Shown: positions 46,102 through 55,845, counted from the stretch's first letter. The stretch is 64,000 nt of DNA from Chitinophagaceae bacterium (GCA_016720825.1 JADKJV010000006.1:1-64000); one strand, 5' to 3'. The notes: generated from the sequence alone by a model not told the origin. A program made the numbers and translations.

Positions 46102-48201
46102 TTATTCAGCGCCTACTGCAATAAGCGATACTATGGTATTTACGATCGTAAAATCATAAGGCGTATAGTTTCTTAGTACGAGTTGGCAGCCGGTTGTTGT
46201 TACACTTTCAATAGAAGGTGTCAGTCCCAGGAAACCACCCGAACTGATGTTTCCCAATGATACAGTTGGAATAGTTGAAAACGGTGTACTGAATGTAAAA
46301 TTCTTGATGATTTGAGAGTTAAACTGATCGTAGTGTGAAAGTGGTTGGCCGGGCACAATCGCTGACAATAATTCAACACGTAATTGTGTGCCTGAGGAAC
46401 TTCTTACAATTCCTTTGGTACCCCTTACAAGCAATGCGCCATCAAGACCCATGTTGCCTGCATTATTAATATACACTTTGGTATCACCGGCTCCATCCTG
46501 CAATGTCATCATATTACCGTTACCGTAATTTTTACCATAGATCATTTCAGCTGTATTGGCTGCATTTGTGGTTTGCAGAGTCAGTGTCCTGTTCAAACCA
46601 TTTGTTTCCATATGTACTACTTCGCGTGTATTTACAGCATTGTAGTTTCGGAAATTGGCTGCATAGGACAGTGAATTTGACAAACCGGCTTCACCATAAA
46701 TACTGATCCCGTCATTGCCTGAAGCCGCACCCCGGATAGCCTGGCCTGAAGCGGCATCATTGGTTCCGTATATAGATGCGCCGTTCGGCCTTGATGTTGT
46801 ACCAATGATGGCAACTCCTGTTTGTGATTCTGCATAAACACCTACACCACTTGACAAATTAATACCTGTAACTGCACCACTGGTGTTTCCTGTACCGTAA
46901 GAAATCCCTTTCACGCCGATCCCATCTCCGCTGTTGAGATGGGATTGTCCCAGTACACCAATGCCACCGGTCAGTCCGGTTGACTGGCCCAGCACACCAT
47001 AGTTCTGCGCAATACCTTCAACACCTTTATTACCTGAAGAACTTCCATAAACTGCTGCTGCCAGGTTTGAACTGTTGCTGAGCACTGAACTGATCCCACG
47101 TCCGGTACCGTTCGTCGACACAGTAACCATATTATTATTGTTAGCAGCGTTAACGTTTGCAAAATTTGCGGCTTTACCATTCGACGGGTTCACATCTATT
47201 CCATAGCCAATACCCGAATAATTAACCACCAGACCTGATGATAAACCATTTACATTATAAGCATCCACCAACAGCGTGTTGCCTGAACCCTGATTCAATA
47301 ACTTTACGGCCGGGTTTGTATTAGATGCTGTAGTCACTTCAAAATTGACGGCCATACCTCCCTCACTGTAGGCGTATAAAGCTGTGCCGTTTCCTGCATG
47401 CCGGACCGTCATTGCAGTATTGGTATTTGAAGTATTTGAATTATGTACAGACAAACCCAGCCCTAATCCATCCTGACGCATCTTCACTACCGTATCGGTG
47501 TTATTTGCATTCGTCAATTCAAACCAGCCTGCTTTACCAATTATACCATTCGATTTACCATGGATACCTGCTCCGCCGCTGAAAATTTCCCCTTTCATGG
47601 CATCACCGCTGGTGAGATTTGTTCCATATACACCTGCATAAGCAGCTCCGCCACTAAACCCATACAGCCCGTAATTCTGCACACTGTAACCGTACACACC
47701 TACATTTGAGTTACTGGTTCCCAGGACACCGGCACCGGTATTATTATCACCCCATACACCGACAGATAATGCAGGCAGGATGCCGCTGCCGCTAACACTG
47801 GTTTTACCATATACAGCCGTGGCACCATTCGATACATTAGCATTGGTAATACCAAATAGTTTTATGGCGCTGCTGGATTGCACATTATAAGGAAGGAATA
47901 ATGAATCATTCGCACTTTCCCAGCGGTTATTCAGCAAATCCCATTTCATAATCTGTCTGTCGAACGGAACACCGAATGCCACGTCGAGGTTCTGGATTTT
48001 TGCCACAGTGGGTGAAGGATAAAAACCGGTTAAATCCCCCAAAGCAGGCCCCGTAGGAGTAACTGAAGAACTGCTGTTCAGGATTTCTTTCCAGCCACTT
48101 TCAAAATACCAGAAACTCTTTGTATCAGCATCATAAACCAGCAGGCCGTTGGCAGGATTTGAAATGCCGAGTTTATCACTTGTACGCATCCTTGGGATCA
48201 A
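46102..48201 (-). CDS. Surface repeat (tail-fibre-like) protein, apparently 5'-truncated
   Basis: The 699-residue frame starts at a TTG and begins IPRMRTSDKLGISNPANGLL, a segment that in related Bacteroidota surface proteins lies about 45 residues after a signal peptide; none is found here. It then has a GDLTGFYPSPTVAKIQ unit, many degenerate Gly/Asn-rich YGxSxxGxGVxGxS repeats of beta-helix type, and a C-terminal domain with TIPTVSLGNISSGGF resembling H-type lectin-like domains. The reading frame continues upstream, without a start codon, to the TGA of the lipoprotein gene, which is in the same frame. The protein is probably non-functional, or made from another start. Confidence 0.65.
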   Translation of the reverse strand: MIPRMRTSDKLGISNPANGLLVYDADTKSFWYFESGWKEILNSSSSVTPTGPALGDLTGFYPSPTVAKIQNLDVAFGVPFDRQIMKWDLLNNRWESANDSLFLPYNVQSSSAIKLFGITNANVSNGATAVYGKTSVSGSGILPALSVGVWGDNNTGAGVLGTSNSNVGVYGYSVQNYGLYGFSGGAAYAGVYGTNLTSGDAMKGEIFSGGAGIHGKSNGIIGKAGWFELTNANNTDTVVKMRQDGLGLGLSVHNSNTSNTNTAMTVRHAGNGTALYAYSEGGMAVNFEVTTASNTNPAVKLLNQGSGNTLLVDAYNVNGLSSGLVVNYSGIGYGIDVNPSNGKAANFANVNAANNNNMVTVSTNGTGRGISSVLSNSSNLAAAVYGSSSGNKGVEGIAQNYGVLGQSTGLTGGIGVLGQSHLNSGDGIGVKGISYGTGNTSGAVTGINLSSGVGVYAESQTGVAIIGTTSRPNGASIYGTNDAASGQAIRGAASGNDGISIYGEAGLSNSLSYAANFRNYNAVNTREVVHMETNGLNRTLTLQTTNAANTAEMIYGKNYGNGNMMTLQDGAGDTKVYINNAGNMGLDGALLVRGTKGIVRSSSGTQLRVELLSAIVPGQPLSHYDQFNSQIIKNFTFSTPFSTIPTVSLGNISSGGFLGLTPSIESVTTTGCQLVLRNYTPYDFTIVNTIVSLIAVGAE

Positions 48202-48258
48202 AACACCAGAATTATATAATGGGATCTTTGAAAGACGGACAAAACCAGTTAGACGCTT

Positions 48259-48974
48259 TCAGTAATAACTGATGTACGATATATTGATGTTTGCCCCATA
48301 TGCAACGGTTTGTTTAGTGGCATTGCCGATTGCATCAAATTCATATGTATAGTTGCTTTTATCTCCACTTGTGCCATCGGAATAAAAATATTGTTCCGAT
48401 TTCATCAGGTTTTTTGAACTGACACCCCAGTAACTCTGTCCCCCGCTTTGATTGGAGAGTGAATTGGCCTTATCAGTGTAATAAGTCCATTTAATAGTTT
48501 GGTTCCATACCCCGTTTGTAGAATATCGCATACTGTCACAGTTGCCATTGCTGTAGAAATAATCCATAGAATTTGTATAAATGCCAGTCACACTAATATC
48601 TTTCACAAGCTGATGATCAGCATTGTAAACCCTGACAGTTGGAGTGCCCGGAAAATTCGGATCTGACACATGATTAACATAACCACTGGCATCCAGCTCA
48701 AGATTTTTTGTACTTACAAGATTCCCTCCTGCGTTGTAATACTTTTCAACAACGAGTCCTGGTTGGTACTCATACGTACGTTTTGTGCCGCCAAGATGCT
48801 CATATTTTGTAAGCCTCCCGGAAGCATCATACGTATAGTTGACAACACCATAATCATCTGTCCAGGTTTTCAATTTTGCCACAGTCTCAGCAGGCGGCTG
48901 GTCGCTATTGTCTTTTTACACGATACAGCTCCGAGAGACAGTATTGTTAATCCGCTAAAGAATAAATTTTTCAT
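48259..48974 (-). pseudogene. YD-repeat-like lipoprotein with frameshift in its signal region
   Basis: The ATG at 48974 opens a lipoprotein signal (MKNLFFSGLTILSLGAVSC, lipobox Cys19) but the frame then shifts and stops. Adding one A to the A5 run (T5 at 48913-48917) restores CKKDNSDQPPAETVAKLKTW and the 207-residue frame below 48882. That part has RHS/YD-like, DUF4595-like units (YTYDASGRLTKYEHLGG, YYNAGGNLVSTKNLELDASG, YTYEFDAIGNATKQ). The intact product would be an exported lipoprotein of about 237 residues. The next gene follows in the same frame after its TGA. Confidence 0.7.
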
Positions 48975-49160
48975 GATGCCAGGTTTGTTTTAATGATTTT
49001 GTAGACACAAATCTGCAACAGATATATCCAGAGTCAAACCGCCATTGAGTAATCCGGCATTTTATTGAGCGAAATGAAAAAGATGGGTTCTCAATGAGAA
49101 AAGGTGTATTGAACAAACAGTATCGGGAATTTTATAAGAAAGTCTCTCACGGCTATTTTA

Positions 49161-49433
49161 CCCCGGGTTAAAACCCGGGGCAAGTGTGAAGCGGATGGCT
49201 CCTGATCAGAAGATTAGCATATTTAACCTCTTGGCGAAAACTTTAAATAATTGCTTTGTAGCAGAAGCAGTATCGGGACTAAAGTCCCGGGAAATATTGT
49301 CTTTAAAAAAACAATAGAAGAATACTGCTGCGGGGCTTTAGCCCCTGTTCCAGCACCAAAAAAAAGGACTCAAAAAAAAGTAACCAGTTGAAACGCCGCC
49401 AACCCTTGCCCCGGGTTTTAACCCGGGGCAAGG
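49161..49433. repeat. REP-like palindromes of the GGGxTTTTAxCCC type and a 57-bp direct repeat
   Basis: Four GC-rich palindromes with AA/TT loops occur: CCCCGGGTT/AACCCGGGG (49161-49180), CGGGACT/AGTCCCG (49274-49289), GGGGCT/AGCCCC (49332-49345) and a 14-bp stem CCTTGCCCCGGGTT/AACCCGGGGCAAGG (49404-49433). A GGGCAAGTGTGAAGC... direct repeat of about 57 bp follows the first (from 49177) and last (from 49433). They lie in a gap of about 1 kb (48975-49992) with no recognisable gene. Confidence 0.7.
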
Positions 49434-49492
49434 GGGCAAGTGTGAAGCTGGATGGCTCCTGACCAGAAGATTAGCACATTTAACCTGTTGCC

Positions 49493-49816
49493 GTGGTGGG
49501 TGTCCTCACTTACCACTCCGAAGTTTTTAGACTTCAATGCATTTAGATTTTTTGTATTGATTAAACTTTATTCTTTGTTCATGAAATTCCGGTGGGTGAA
49601 GACACCCACCGGGGCTCGTAAAGAATCATTTCGAGCGAAGCTAGAAATCTGGCTGTTTTCTGCGATGTCATTGCGCGGGAATGGCCGAGGCTGGCCGTGG
49701 TGGGTGTCCTCACCCACCACTCCGAAGTTTTTAGACTTCAATGCATTTAGACATTTTGTATTTATTAAACTATATTCTTTGTTCATGAAATTCCGGTGGG
49801 TGAGGACACCCACCGG
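49493..49816. repeat. Two 120-bp BIME-like modules bounded by GGTGGGTG palindromes
   Basis: Modules at 49493-49612 and 49697-49816 are nearly identical. Each begins with GTGGTGGGTG-TCCT-CACCCACCAC (one arm degenerate in copy 1), has an inner GAAGT/ACTTC stem and AT-rich spacer, and ends CCGGTGGGTG-A(A/G)GA-CACCCACCGG. This layout of paired palindromes is that of REP/BIME elements mobilised by REP-associated tyrosine transposases; no such transposase is in the window. Confidence 0.7.
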
Positions 49817-49992
49817 GGCGTTCATCGCTTCCCGATATGCTGAACAGCGATGAAGCTGAAAACACTATTACGTACAATAGGTTTATATGCTGTTTTAAAC
49901 GCTGTTACTGTGGAGGTTTTCCCGGGGTCAATCAGTTCAGCAAAAAAAGCCGCCTCATTCGAAGCAGCCTTTAAAAATATTTGCAGTGATTA

Positions 49993-50618
49993 TCAGAATT
50001 TCTCAAACAACTCCATAAACTCCTGGCGCTTGGAGCGGGAGATACTTACTGTCGCGTCATTATCCATCACAATATACCCGCCATCACCACGCACCAGTTT
50101 TTTGATGCGGTTAATATTAATCAGGAATGAACTGTGCACCCGGTAAAAATCCGGACCACTGAGTACTTCATCAATCTCTTTGAGCACTTTGGAAACCAGG
50201 ATTTTTTTCCCGCCGGTGAGTACCACATTTGTGTAATTACTTTCTGCTTCACAGTAAATAATATCAGCAGTGGGAACAAAGATCAGTCCATCACCGGTTG
50301 TGAGGGCAATCCGTTGCGGGGTGGATTTTTCACGCTGATTCATACTTTGGAGCAGCAAATCAAACTGTTCGCGGGAAGGGGCAGATTTTTTTTCGTTGAT
50401 CCGCAGGATGGTCGCTTTCAGGTCATCCGGGTCAACCGGTTTCAGCAGGTAATTCAGAGGAAAACCAGGTCAGGCCGGTGCTGGCGGATGGCTTCCACTC
50501 CCAGCTCTGAACTGTTGCACATCGCCACAATTTCCACATCTGGACAATAAGTTTTCAGCAGCCACTCCATCATTTCGAGGGCGTTTTTTTCATCGTCGAT
50601 GAGAATGCAGCGTATCAT
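49993..50618 (-). pseudogene. LytTR-family response regulator with deleted receiver centre
   Basis: From the ATG at 50618 the receiver starts well (MIRCILIDDEKNALEMMEWL, ... RPDLVFL) but at 50456 it hits a stop. In another frame the sequence resumes with LNYLLKPVDPDDLKATILRI and runs through a normal LytTR DNA-binding domain (IIYCEAESNYTNVVL, FYRVHSSFLININRI) to 49993. About 43 residues, including the phosphorylated Asp after VFL and the Thr/Ser switch, are missing. The gene begins 10 bp after the histidine kinase and should be its partner. A truncated LytTR-only protein could still be made from the Met at 50346 or nearby. Confidence 0.75.
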
Positions 50619-50628
50619 AAATTATTTT

Positions 50629-53600
50629 TTAATCAACTACAGGTATATTCAGCGTAACACGGGTGCCGCGGGCTTCTCCTTTTTCATCTTTCAGGTCTTC
50701 AATCACCACACTGGAACGGATCTCCGCATACTGGCTCAGCAGCAGTAACCGGCTTTCGGTCAGTTCCATGCCCAGCGATTTTTTGGTAGTGACAGATTTG
50801 CTTTTCAGCGCCGCTGCTTTTTCACGTCCTACCCCGTTATCCTCAATCACGCATTTCAGCATCCGGGCAGAAGCCATCCCCAGTGTGATTTGTAAATGAC
50901 CGCCTTCACTCCGGTGCAGCAATCCATGCCAGATGGCATTTTCAATATAAGGCTGGATGATCAGCGGCGGTACTTCAATAGTATCAGCCTGTACATCCGG
51001 TTCTACTTTGAGCGTATAAGTAAACTTCTGGTCGAACCGCAGTGATTCCATTTCTATATAAAGCCGCAACGCTTCCAGTTCATTACTCAACACTACGTTT
51101 TTACTGTTTGAATTATCCAGGATAAGCCGGATCAGTTTGGCAAAACGTGTGAGGTATAATGAGGCTGTAGCCTGATCGCTCTTCACAATATAGCGGTTGA
51201 TGGAGTTCAGGCAATTAAAAATGAAATGCGGATTCATCTGTGCCCGCAGTGCCTGCATTTCTGCTTCAGCCATTTTTTGCCTGGTTTCTGCTAAAATCAT
51301 TTCAGCTTGTTTTTTTTCTTCCTCTGCACGGGCCCTGATTATCTTATTGGCACAAATTGAAGCAATCGTGGTGAGAATAGAGAGGTGCTTTTGAGTAAAG
51401 AACCTTTTTTTTGAGTGCTCACAGTCAATCACCCCCAGCACTTTACTATTATAGATCACCGGCACTGAAATTTCTGAGTAACGCTGCACATCATCCACGA
51501 TATACCTGCTGTCGCGGCTGGTATCCGCTATCAGTTCCGCTTCACCGGTAACTGCCACAGTCCCCACAATACCTTTTCCCAACGGAATATCCATCGGTTG
51601 CCTGATTTCAAAATTCCGGGGGCTCTTCGGGCCATATGCTGCTTTCTGGACAAGTATTTGCTTTTGATCATCCAGGAGGTAAATCACACAATCTTCAAAC
51701 CCGAGGCGGCCGATACAATTCCGCGCCACATCCCATAAAATTTCATCCACCGAATGGTATTCATGTAAACTGGAACCGAAATAATTTACGGCCTGTTCAG
51801 TTTCCAGTTCTTCTTTCTTCTTCTGTAACTGCAGGGTACGGCGGCGGAAAACATAAAAGAGTATACCGGCAACCAGTAAAATACAGGCAATCCGGAAAGA
51901 AGTACGCAGATACAGCGGTGCAATGATGCGGAAAGAAAACTGGTTCACCGATTCCACCCAGGTATTCCTGTCTTCACTCGCACGCACTTTGAAAACATAC
52001 TTGCCCGGAGGTAAAGAAGAATACCGGGCTTGCCTGATATCAGTACCTTCCTGCCAGCTTTTATCATATCCTTCCAGTTTGTACTGATAGCGGATGTTGC
52101 CGGAGCCAGACAGGCTGATTGCTACAAAATTAAACTGCAGGTTATTGTTCCTGTAACGGATATCAACCGGTGCATTTTGCATGGAATTGATCAGCGAATC
52201 ACCGGCCATGACTTCATAGATACTCACCTGCAACGGTTCAGCTGTTCGGATCAGTTCGTCGGGGTGGAAAAAATTAATGCCGCTCTGTGTACTCCAGTAT
52301 AAAGTACCATCCGGTGTTTTTAAAACACCCGATGGTTTAAATCCGCCTTTGTTCAGGTTTTCATGTTCATCATAAATATCCATCTTGCCTGAAACCGGAT
52401 CCATCCGGATCAGGCATTTGGCATTTGAAATCCAGATATTCCCCCGGTCATCCTCGATAAACGCATCTGCTTTATCATACCGTAAGCCATTCGCCCGGGA
52501 ATAAGCAATGGCTTTCCCATTGGCCAGAATGCGGCTAAAACCCAGCGTCTGTGTAACATAAATTTCATCTTTGCTGCTGCAGAACAAGTCAAGGCAATTA
52601 TCATCCAGTAATCCGTTGCGTGTTGTAAATTGCTGCAGGGTGTGTGCTGCCGCGTCATAACAAAACAAGCCCCGGTCCCAGGTAGATACCCAGATGCGGT
52701 GGCGGCTGTCTTCTGTGAAACTTTTAGGAATTGAATGGCTAATGGTTCCCAATATGGGATCATTAGATAAAGAGCTCACCGTTTTGGAATCGGGGTGGAT
52801 AATATAAACCCCGCTATCCCCTGCCACCCAGATACGGCCATCTTTTGCCTGGAAAGATCTTGTATAAAAATTCCCTTTCAGTTCAGCATATCGTGCTGTA
52901 TCCCTTGGTATCGGATAAAATTTTCCTGTAGTACGGTTAAATAAAGCCGGCCCCATCCCTTTCACGCCTGTCCAAATCTGACCAAGGTGGTCAATACACA
53001 CTCTCAATACTTCCGGATTGGCAGACCTGCCAAAACCATCACCCCCGTCATGCTGATAAAACTGAGCAAGGTTGGTGGAAGGATTCCAGTGTATCAGCCG
53101 GTCAGCAGCACCCATCCAGAAACTGCCGTCTTTGTCCAGCGCCATTTCAGTTACATACCCGTCAAAAAACTGGCCTTTTCCATTGGAGAAAAATTTCTGG
53201 TAAACAGCCTGTTTCTTTAAAATATTAAAGATGCTGATGCCATAACGCTCAGTACCCACTACCACATCTCCCCGGGGTGTACCAAGTAAACGGTATACAC
53301 GATCCGAAGCGATTGTTCGGGGATCTGCAGGATCATGGGTATAATGGGTAATGGCTCCGTCAGGGTCAATAATAAAAAAACCTAAGGTTGGGGAAGCATA
53401 CAGGATTTTTCCATTCGCAGCCATTCTTACTTCTGCCCACCAGGTCCTTTCAATATTGTTCGACACGAATGGCTTTAAATCAAATTGCCGGATTATGTTG
53501 TTTGTGCCAATATCAAGGATAAACACCATGCCTTTGCGATCTGCCAGTGCCAGTTGCCGGCCACTGATCCTGCAAACGCTTAAAATATCTTTGAAAGGGC

Positions 53601-54201
53601 GCTGGTAAACCACTTTCATCTGCGCATAATCAAAAACAGTAACAAGGCTGTCCGTTGTTACGAGTAACTGGTTTCCCTCATAAGGGGTTACCTCCACCAG
53701 GCGGCTGAATTCATAAATAGCAGGAATGCCTTCCAGTTTTTTCCAATGCTCACGGTTTTTGTCACTATAATATTGACCGCGGTTAGTATAAATTACAGGA
53801 CCGTATTCCGGAATATCCTCAACCAGTGGTGCCTCGAAATTGGTTATTGAGTCTTCCAGCCGGATTCGGTGAAACCGTCTTTTCGTATCAGCCCAGCCGG
53901 CACCATCCCAGCTGCCCAGCCAGAGATTATTCTCTTTATCACAGAGCATGTGAACAATAGTCTTGCCCGGGATACCGGGGTTTTCATCCATGGAGTAATT
54001 GGTTACGGTATAACCATCCCATGAATTCAGCCCTTCATTGGTTCCGGTCCACAGGAATCCGTTTTTATCTATAGCCAGTGAGCGGATGAAATTATCTGAC
54101 AGTCCCTTGGAGGTATTGATATGGTAAAAGGAAATATCCTGGCCCCTGACGGAGGTCAGTGCCAGTAAACAAAACAGCCAGCTGGTAAGCCTTAAAACCA
54201 A
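50629..54201 (-). CDS. Propeller-type sensor histidine kinase (Reg_prop, Y_Y_Y, GAF, LytS-type kinase)
   Basis: The TTG at 54201 is the only usable start before the signal peptide (LTSWLFCLLALTSVRGQ). The 1190-residue protein has an extracytoplasmic two-component propeller (about 20-680; NGFLWTGTNEGLNSWDG-type blades), a Y_Y_Y domain (about 690-760), one transmembrane helix (about 765-785), a coiled coil and GAF domain (about 800-965). A His_kinase domain follows with phospho-acceptor His992 (MNPHFIFNCLNSINRY) and an ATPase domain (IQPYIENAIWHGLLH, DNGVGREKA). Such proteins usually sense oligosaccharides. The cytoplasmic GAF is an addition to the common layout. Its response regulator next door is broken. 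Confidence 0.9.
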   Translation of the reverse strand: MVLRLTSWLFCLLALTSVRGQDISFYHINTSKGLSDNFIRSLAIDKNGFLWTGTNEGLNSWDGYTVTNYSMDENPGIPGKTIVHMLCDKENNLWLGSWDGAGWADTKRRFHRIRLEDSITNFEAPLVEDIPEYGPVIYTNRGQYYSDKNREHWKKLEGIPAIYEFSRLVEVTPYEGNQLLVTTDSLVTVFDYAQMKVVYQRPFKDILSVCRISGRQLALADRKGMVFILDIGTNNIIRQFDLKPFVSNNIERTWWAEVRMAANGKILYASPTLGFFIIDPDGAITHYTHDPADPRTIASDRVYRLLGTPRGDVVVGTERYGISIFNILKKQAVYQKFFSNGKGQFFDGYVTEMALDKDGSFWMGAADRLIHWNPSTNLAQFYQHDGGDGFGRSANPEVLRVCIDHLGQIWTGVKGMGPALFNRTTGKFYPIPRDTARYAELKGNFYTRSFQAKDGRIWVAGDSGVYIIHPDSKTVSSLSNDPILGTISHSIPKSFTEDSRHRIWVSTWDRGLFCYDAAAHTLQQFTTRNGLLDDNCLDLFCSSKDEIYVTQTLGFSRILANGKAIAYSRANGLRYDKADAFIEDDRGNIWISNAKCLIRMDPVSGKMDIYDEHENLNKGGFKPSGVLKTPDGTLYWSTQSGINFFHPDELIRTAEPLQVSIYEVMAGDSLINSMQNAPVDIRYRNNNLQFNFVAISLSGSGNIRYQYKLEGYDKSWQEGTDIRQARYSSLPPGKYVFKVRASEDRNTWVESVNQFSFRIIAPLYLRTSFRIACILLVAGILFYVFRRRTLQLQKKKEELETEQAVNYFGSSLHEYHSVDEILWDVARNCIGRLGFEDCVIYLLDDQKQILVQKAAYGPKSPRNFEIRQPMDIPLGKGIVGTVAVTGEAELIADTSRDSRYIVDDVQRYSEISVPVIYNSKVLGVIDCEHSKKRFFTQKHLSILTTIASICANKIIRARAEEEKKQAEMILAETRQKMAEAEMQALRAQMNPHFIFNCLNSINRYIVKSDQATASLYLTRFAKLIRLILDNSNSKNVVLSNELEALRLYIEMESLRFDQKFTYTLKVEPDVQADTIEVPPLIIQPYIENAIWHGLLHRSEGGHLQITLGMASARMLKCVIEDNGVGREKAAALKSKSVTTKKSLGMELTESRLLLLSQYAEIRSSVVIEDLKDEKGEARGTRVTLNIPVVD

Positions 54202-54362
54202 ATTTCTAAGTTTATCCCACAGGCAGCCTGCGGGACTTGTTAAAAATAGTCTCTTTCCTATAAACTGGTGTTTTTCATGAGTGAATGGCAGGTTTATTGA
54301 GTAAACAGGGGATCAAAAGTCAAAAATCAAAAGTCAAAAAAACTCCTGACTTAGAAAGTCCA

Positions 54363-54459
54363 TAATAGATCCCAAATAAAAAATCCCAAAACCCAAATCC
54401 CAAATTCCAAACTTCTCAGGTGAGTGTTTGGAATTTGGATTTTGGAATTTGGGATTTGA
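54363..54459. repeat. Word-like inverted repeat (CCCAAATTCCAAAC / GTTTGGAATTTGG)
   Basis: Tandem CCCAAATCCCAAATTCCAAAC words on the left and the inverse GTTTGGAATTTGGATTTTGG on the right flank a short spacer, after an array of AAAAGTCAAAAATC words (54309-54345). They fill the 291-bp gap downstream of gdhA, where the hairpin may act as its terminator. Confidence 0.6.
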
Positions 54460-54492
54460 TATAATGTTCTTTTTATGAACGTTTAGTCTACC

Positions 54493-55845
54493 CTATACGT
54501 GACCTTCAGCTATCATCGCATCTGCTACTCTTACAAATCCTGCGATATTGGCTCCTTTCACGTAGTCAACATTTCCTTTTTCATCTTTACCATATTTGAT
54601 ACACTGGTCGTGGATATCGCACATGATGATACGGAGGCGTTCTTCCACTTCTGCTCTTGTCCAGTAAAGACGGATAGAGTTTTGTGACATTTCAAGTCCT
54701 GATGTGGCCACACCACCTGCATTAGAAGCTTTACCCGGAGCATATAATACACCGTTTTTATGCAGCCATGTGATGGCATCAGGTGTAGTTGGCATGTTGG
54801 CGCCTTCGGCAACCAGCATACAACCGTTTTCAACCAGGAGTTTAGCATCTTCTTCATCCAGTTCATTCTGGATAGCGCAAGGAAGGGCAACATCGCATGG
54901 GATACCCCATGGTTTTTCACCTTCAAAATATTCGCAACCGAACTTATCAGCATATTCTTTGATACGGCCGCGTTTTACATTTTTCAGTTCCATGAGGAAT
55001 TCCAGTTTGGCGGCATCAATACCTTTCGGGTCATAGATGAAACCATTACTGTCGGAAGCAGTTACAGGGATACCACCGAAAGCCAGTGTTTTTTCAATGG
55101 CATATTGAGCCACGTTACCACTGCCGGAAATAAGTACTTTCTTTCCTTTCAGGGTCTGGTTCTTTGTTTTCAGCATTTCTTCTACAAAGAATAACAGGCC
55201 GTAACCGGTTGCTTCGGGTCTGATCAGGCTGCCGCCGTAAGCATATCCTTTACCGGTAAGAACTCCGGTAAATTCATTTTTCAGGCGTTTGTACTGTCCG
55301 AACAGGAAACCGATTTCACGGGAACCAACACCTACGTCACCGGCAGGGATATCCGTATCCTTACCAATGTGCTGGTACAGTTCAGTCATGAAGCTCTGGC
55401 AGAAACGCATTACTTCATTATCTGATTTTCCTTTGGGATCGAAATCAGAACCGCCTTTACCGCCACCCATTGGTAAAGTAGTAAGTGAATTTTTGAATAC
55501 TTGTTCAAAGGCCAGGAATTTCAGTACACTGAGATTTACATTGGGATGGAAACGAAGACCACCTTTGTAAGGTCCGATAGCGCTGTTCATCTGAACACGA
55601 TAACCGCGGTTTACACGATAGTTACCGGCATCATCCATCCAGGGAACGCGGAAAATAAGGATGCGTTCAGCTTCGATCATCCTTTCCAGGATGTTTGCTT
55701 TTTTATATACCGGATTTTTTTCGATAAAGGGAACAATGGCTAATGCCACTTCATAAACGGCCTGATGGAATTCAGGCTGTGCAGGGTTTTTTAAGTCCAC
55801 CATATCCATGAATTTGTCTATGGCAGACTGTTTTGTGGTAATCAT
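54493..55845 (-). CDS. gdhA: NADP-type glutamate dehydrogenase (hexameric)
   Basis: This 450-residue enzyme interconverts 2-oxoglutarate plus ammonium and glutamate. The catalytic lysine motif PMGGGKGGSDFDPKG, the substrate-binding GGLRFHPNVNLSVLKFLAFEQ stretch and the nucleotide-binding GSGNVAQYAIEKT loop are all present, with the C-terminal WTRAEVEERLR typical of the 450-residue class. It stands as a single gene; the start codon is preceded within a few bases by TAATTTTTG, a possible -7 element, so the leader would be very short. Confidence 0.95.
   Translation of the reverse strand: MITTKQSAIDKFMDMVDLKNPAQPEFHQAVYEVALAIVPFIEKNPVYKKANILERMIEAERILIFRVPWMDDAGNYRVNRGYRVQMNSAIGPYKGGLRFHPNVNLSVLKFLAFEQVFKNSLTTLPMGGGKGGSDFDPKGKSDNEVMRFCQSFMTELYQHIGKDTDIPAGDVGVGSREIGFLFGQYKRLKNEFTGVLTGKGYAYGGSLIRPEATGYGLLFFVEEMLKTKNQTLKGKKVLISGSGNVAQYAIEKTLAFGGIPVTASDSNGFIYDPKGIDAAKLEFLMELKNVKRGRIKEYADKFGCEYFEGEKPWGIPCDVALPCAIQNELDEEDAKLLVENGCMLVAEGANMPTTPDAITWLHKNGVLYAPGKASNAGGVATSGLEMSQNSIRLYWTRAEVEERLRIIMCDIHDQCIKYGKDEKGNVDYVKGANIAGFVRVADAMIAEGHV

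Noticed and set aside
46102..48201. Tail-fibre-like protein suggesting a prophage
   Set aside because: No integrase, capsid, portal or lysis genes are nearby; such repeat proteins are common as Bacteroidota surface proteins.
49161..49816. A complete insertion sequence
   Set aside because: No transposase frame or paired terminal repeats around a gene; only short palindromic modules are present.
49452..49853. A 133-residue open frame across the palindrome modules
   Set aside because: It consists of the two repeated 120-bp modules read in frame, giving internally duplicated, non-protein-like sequence without a ribosome site.
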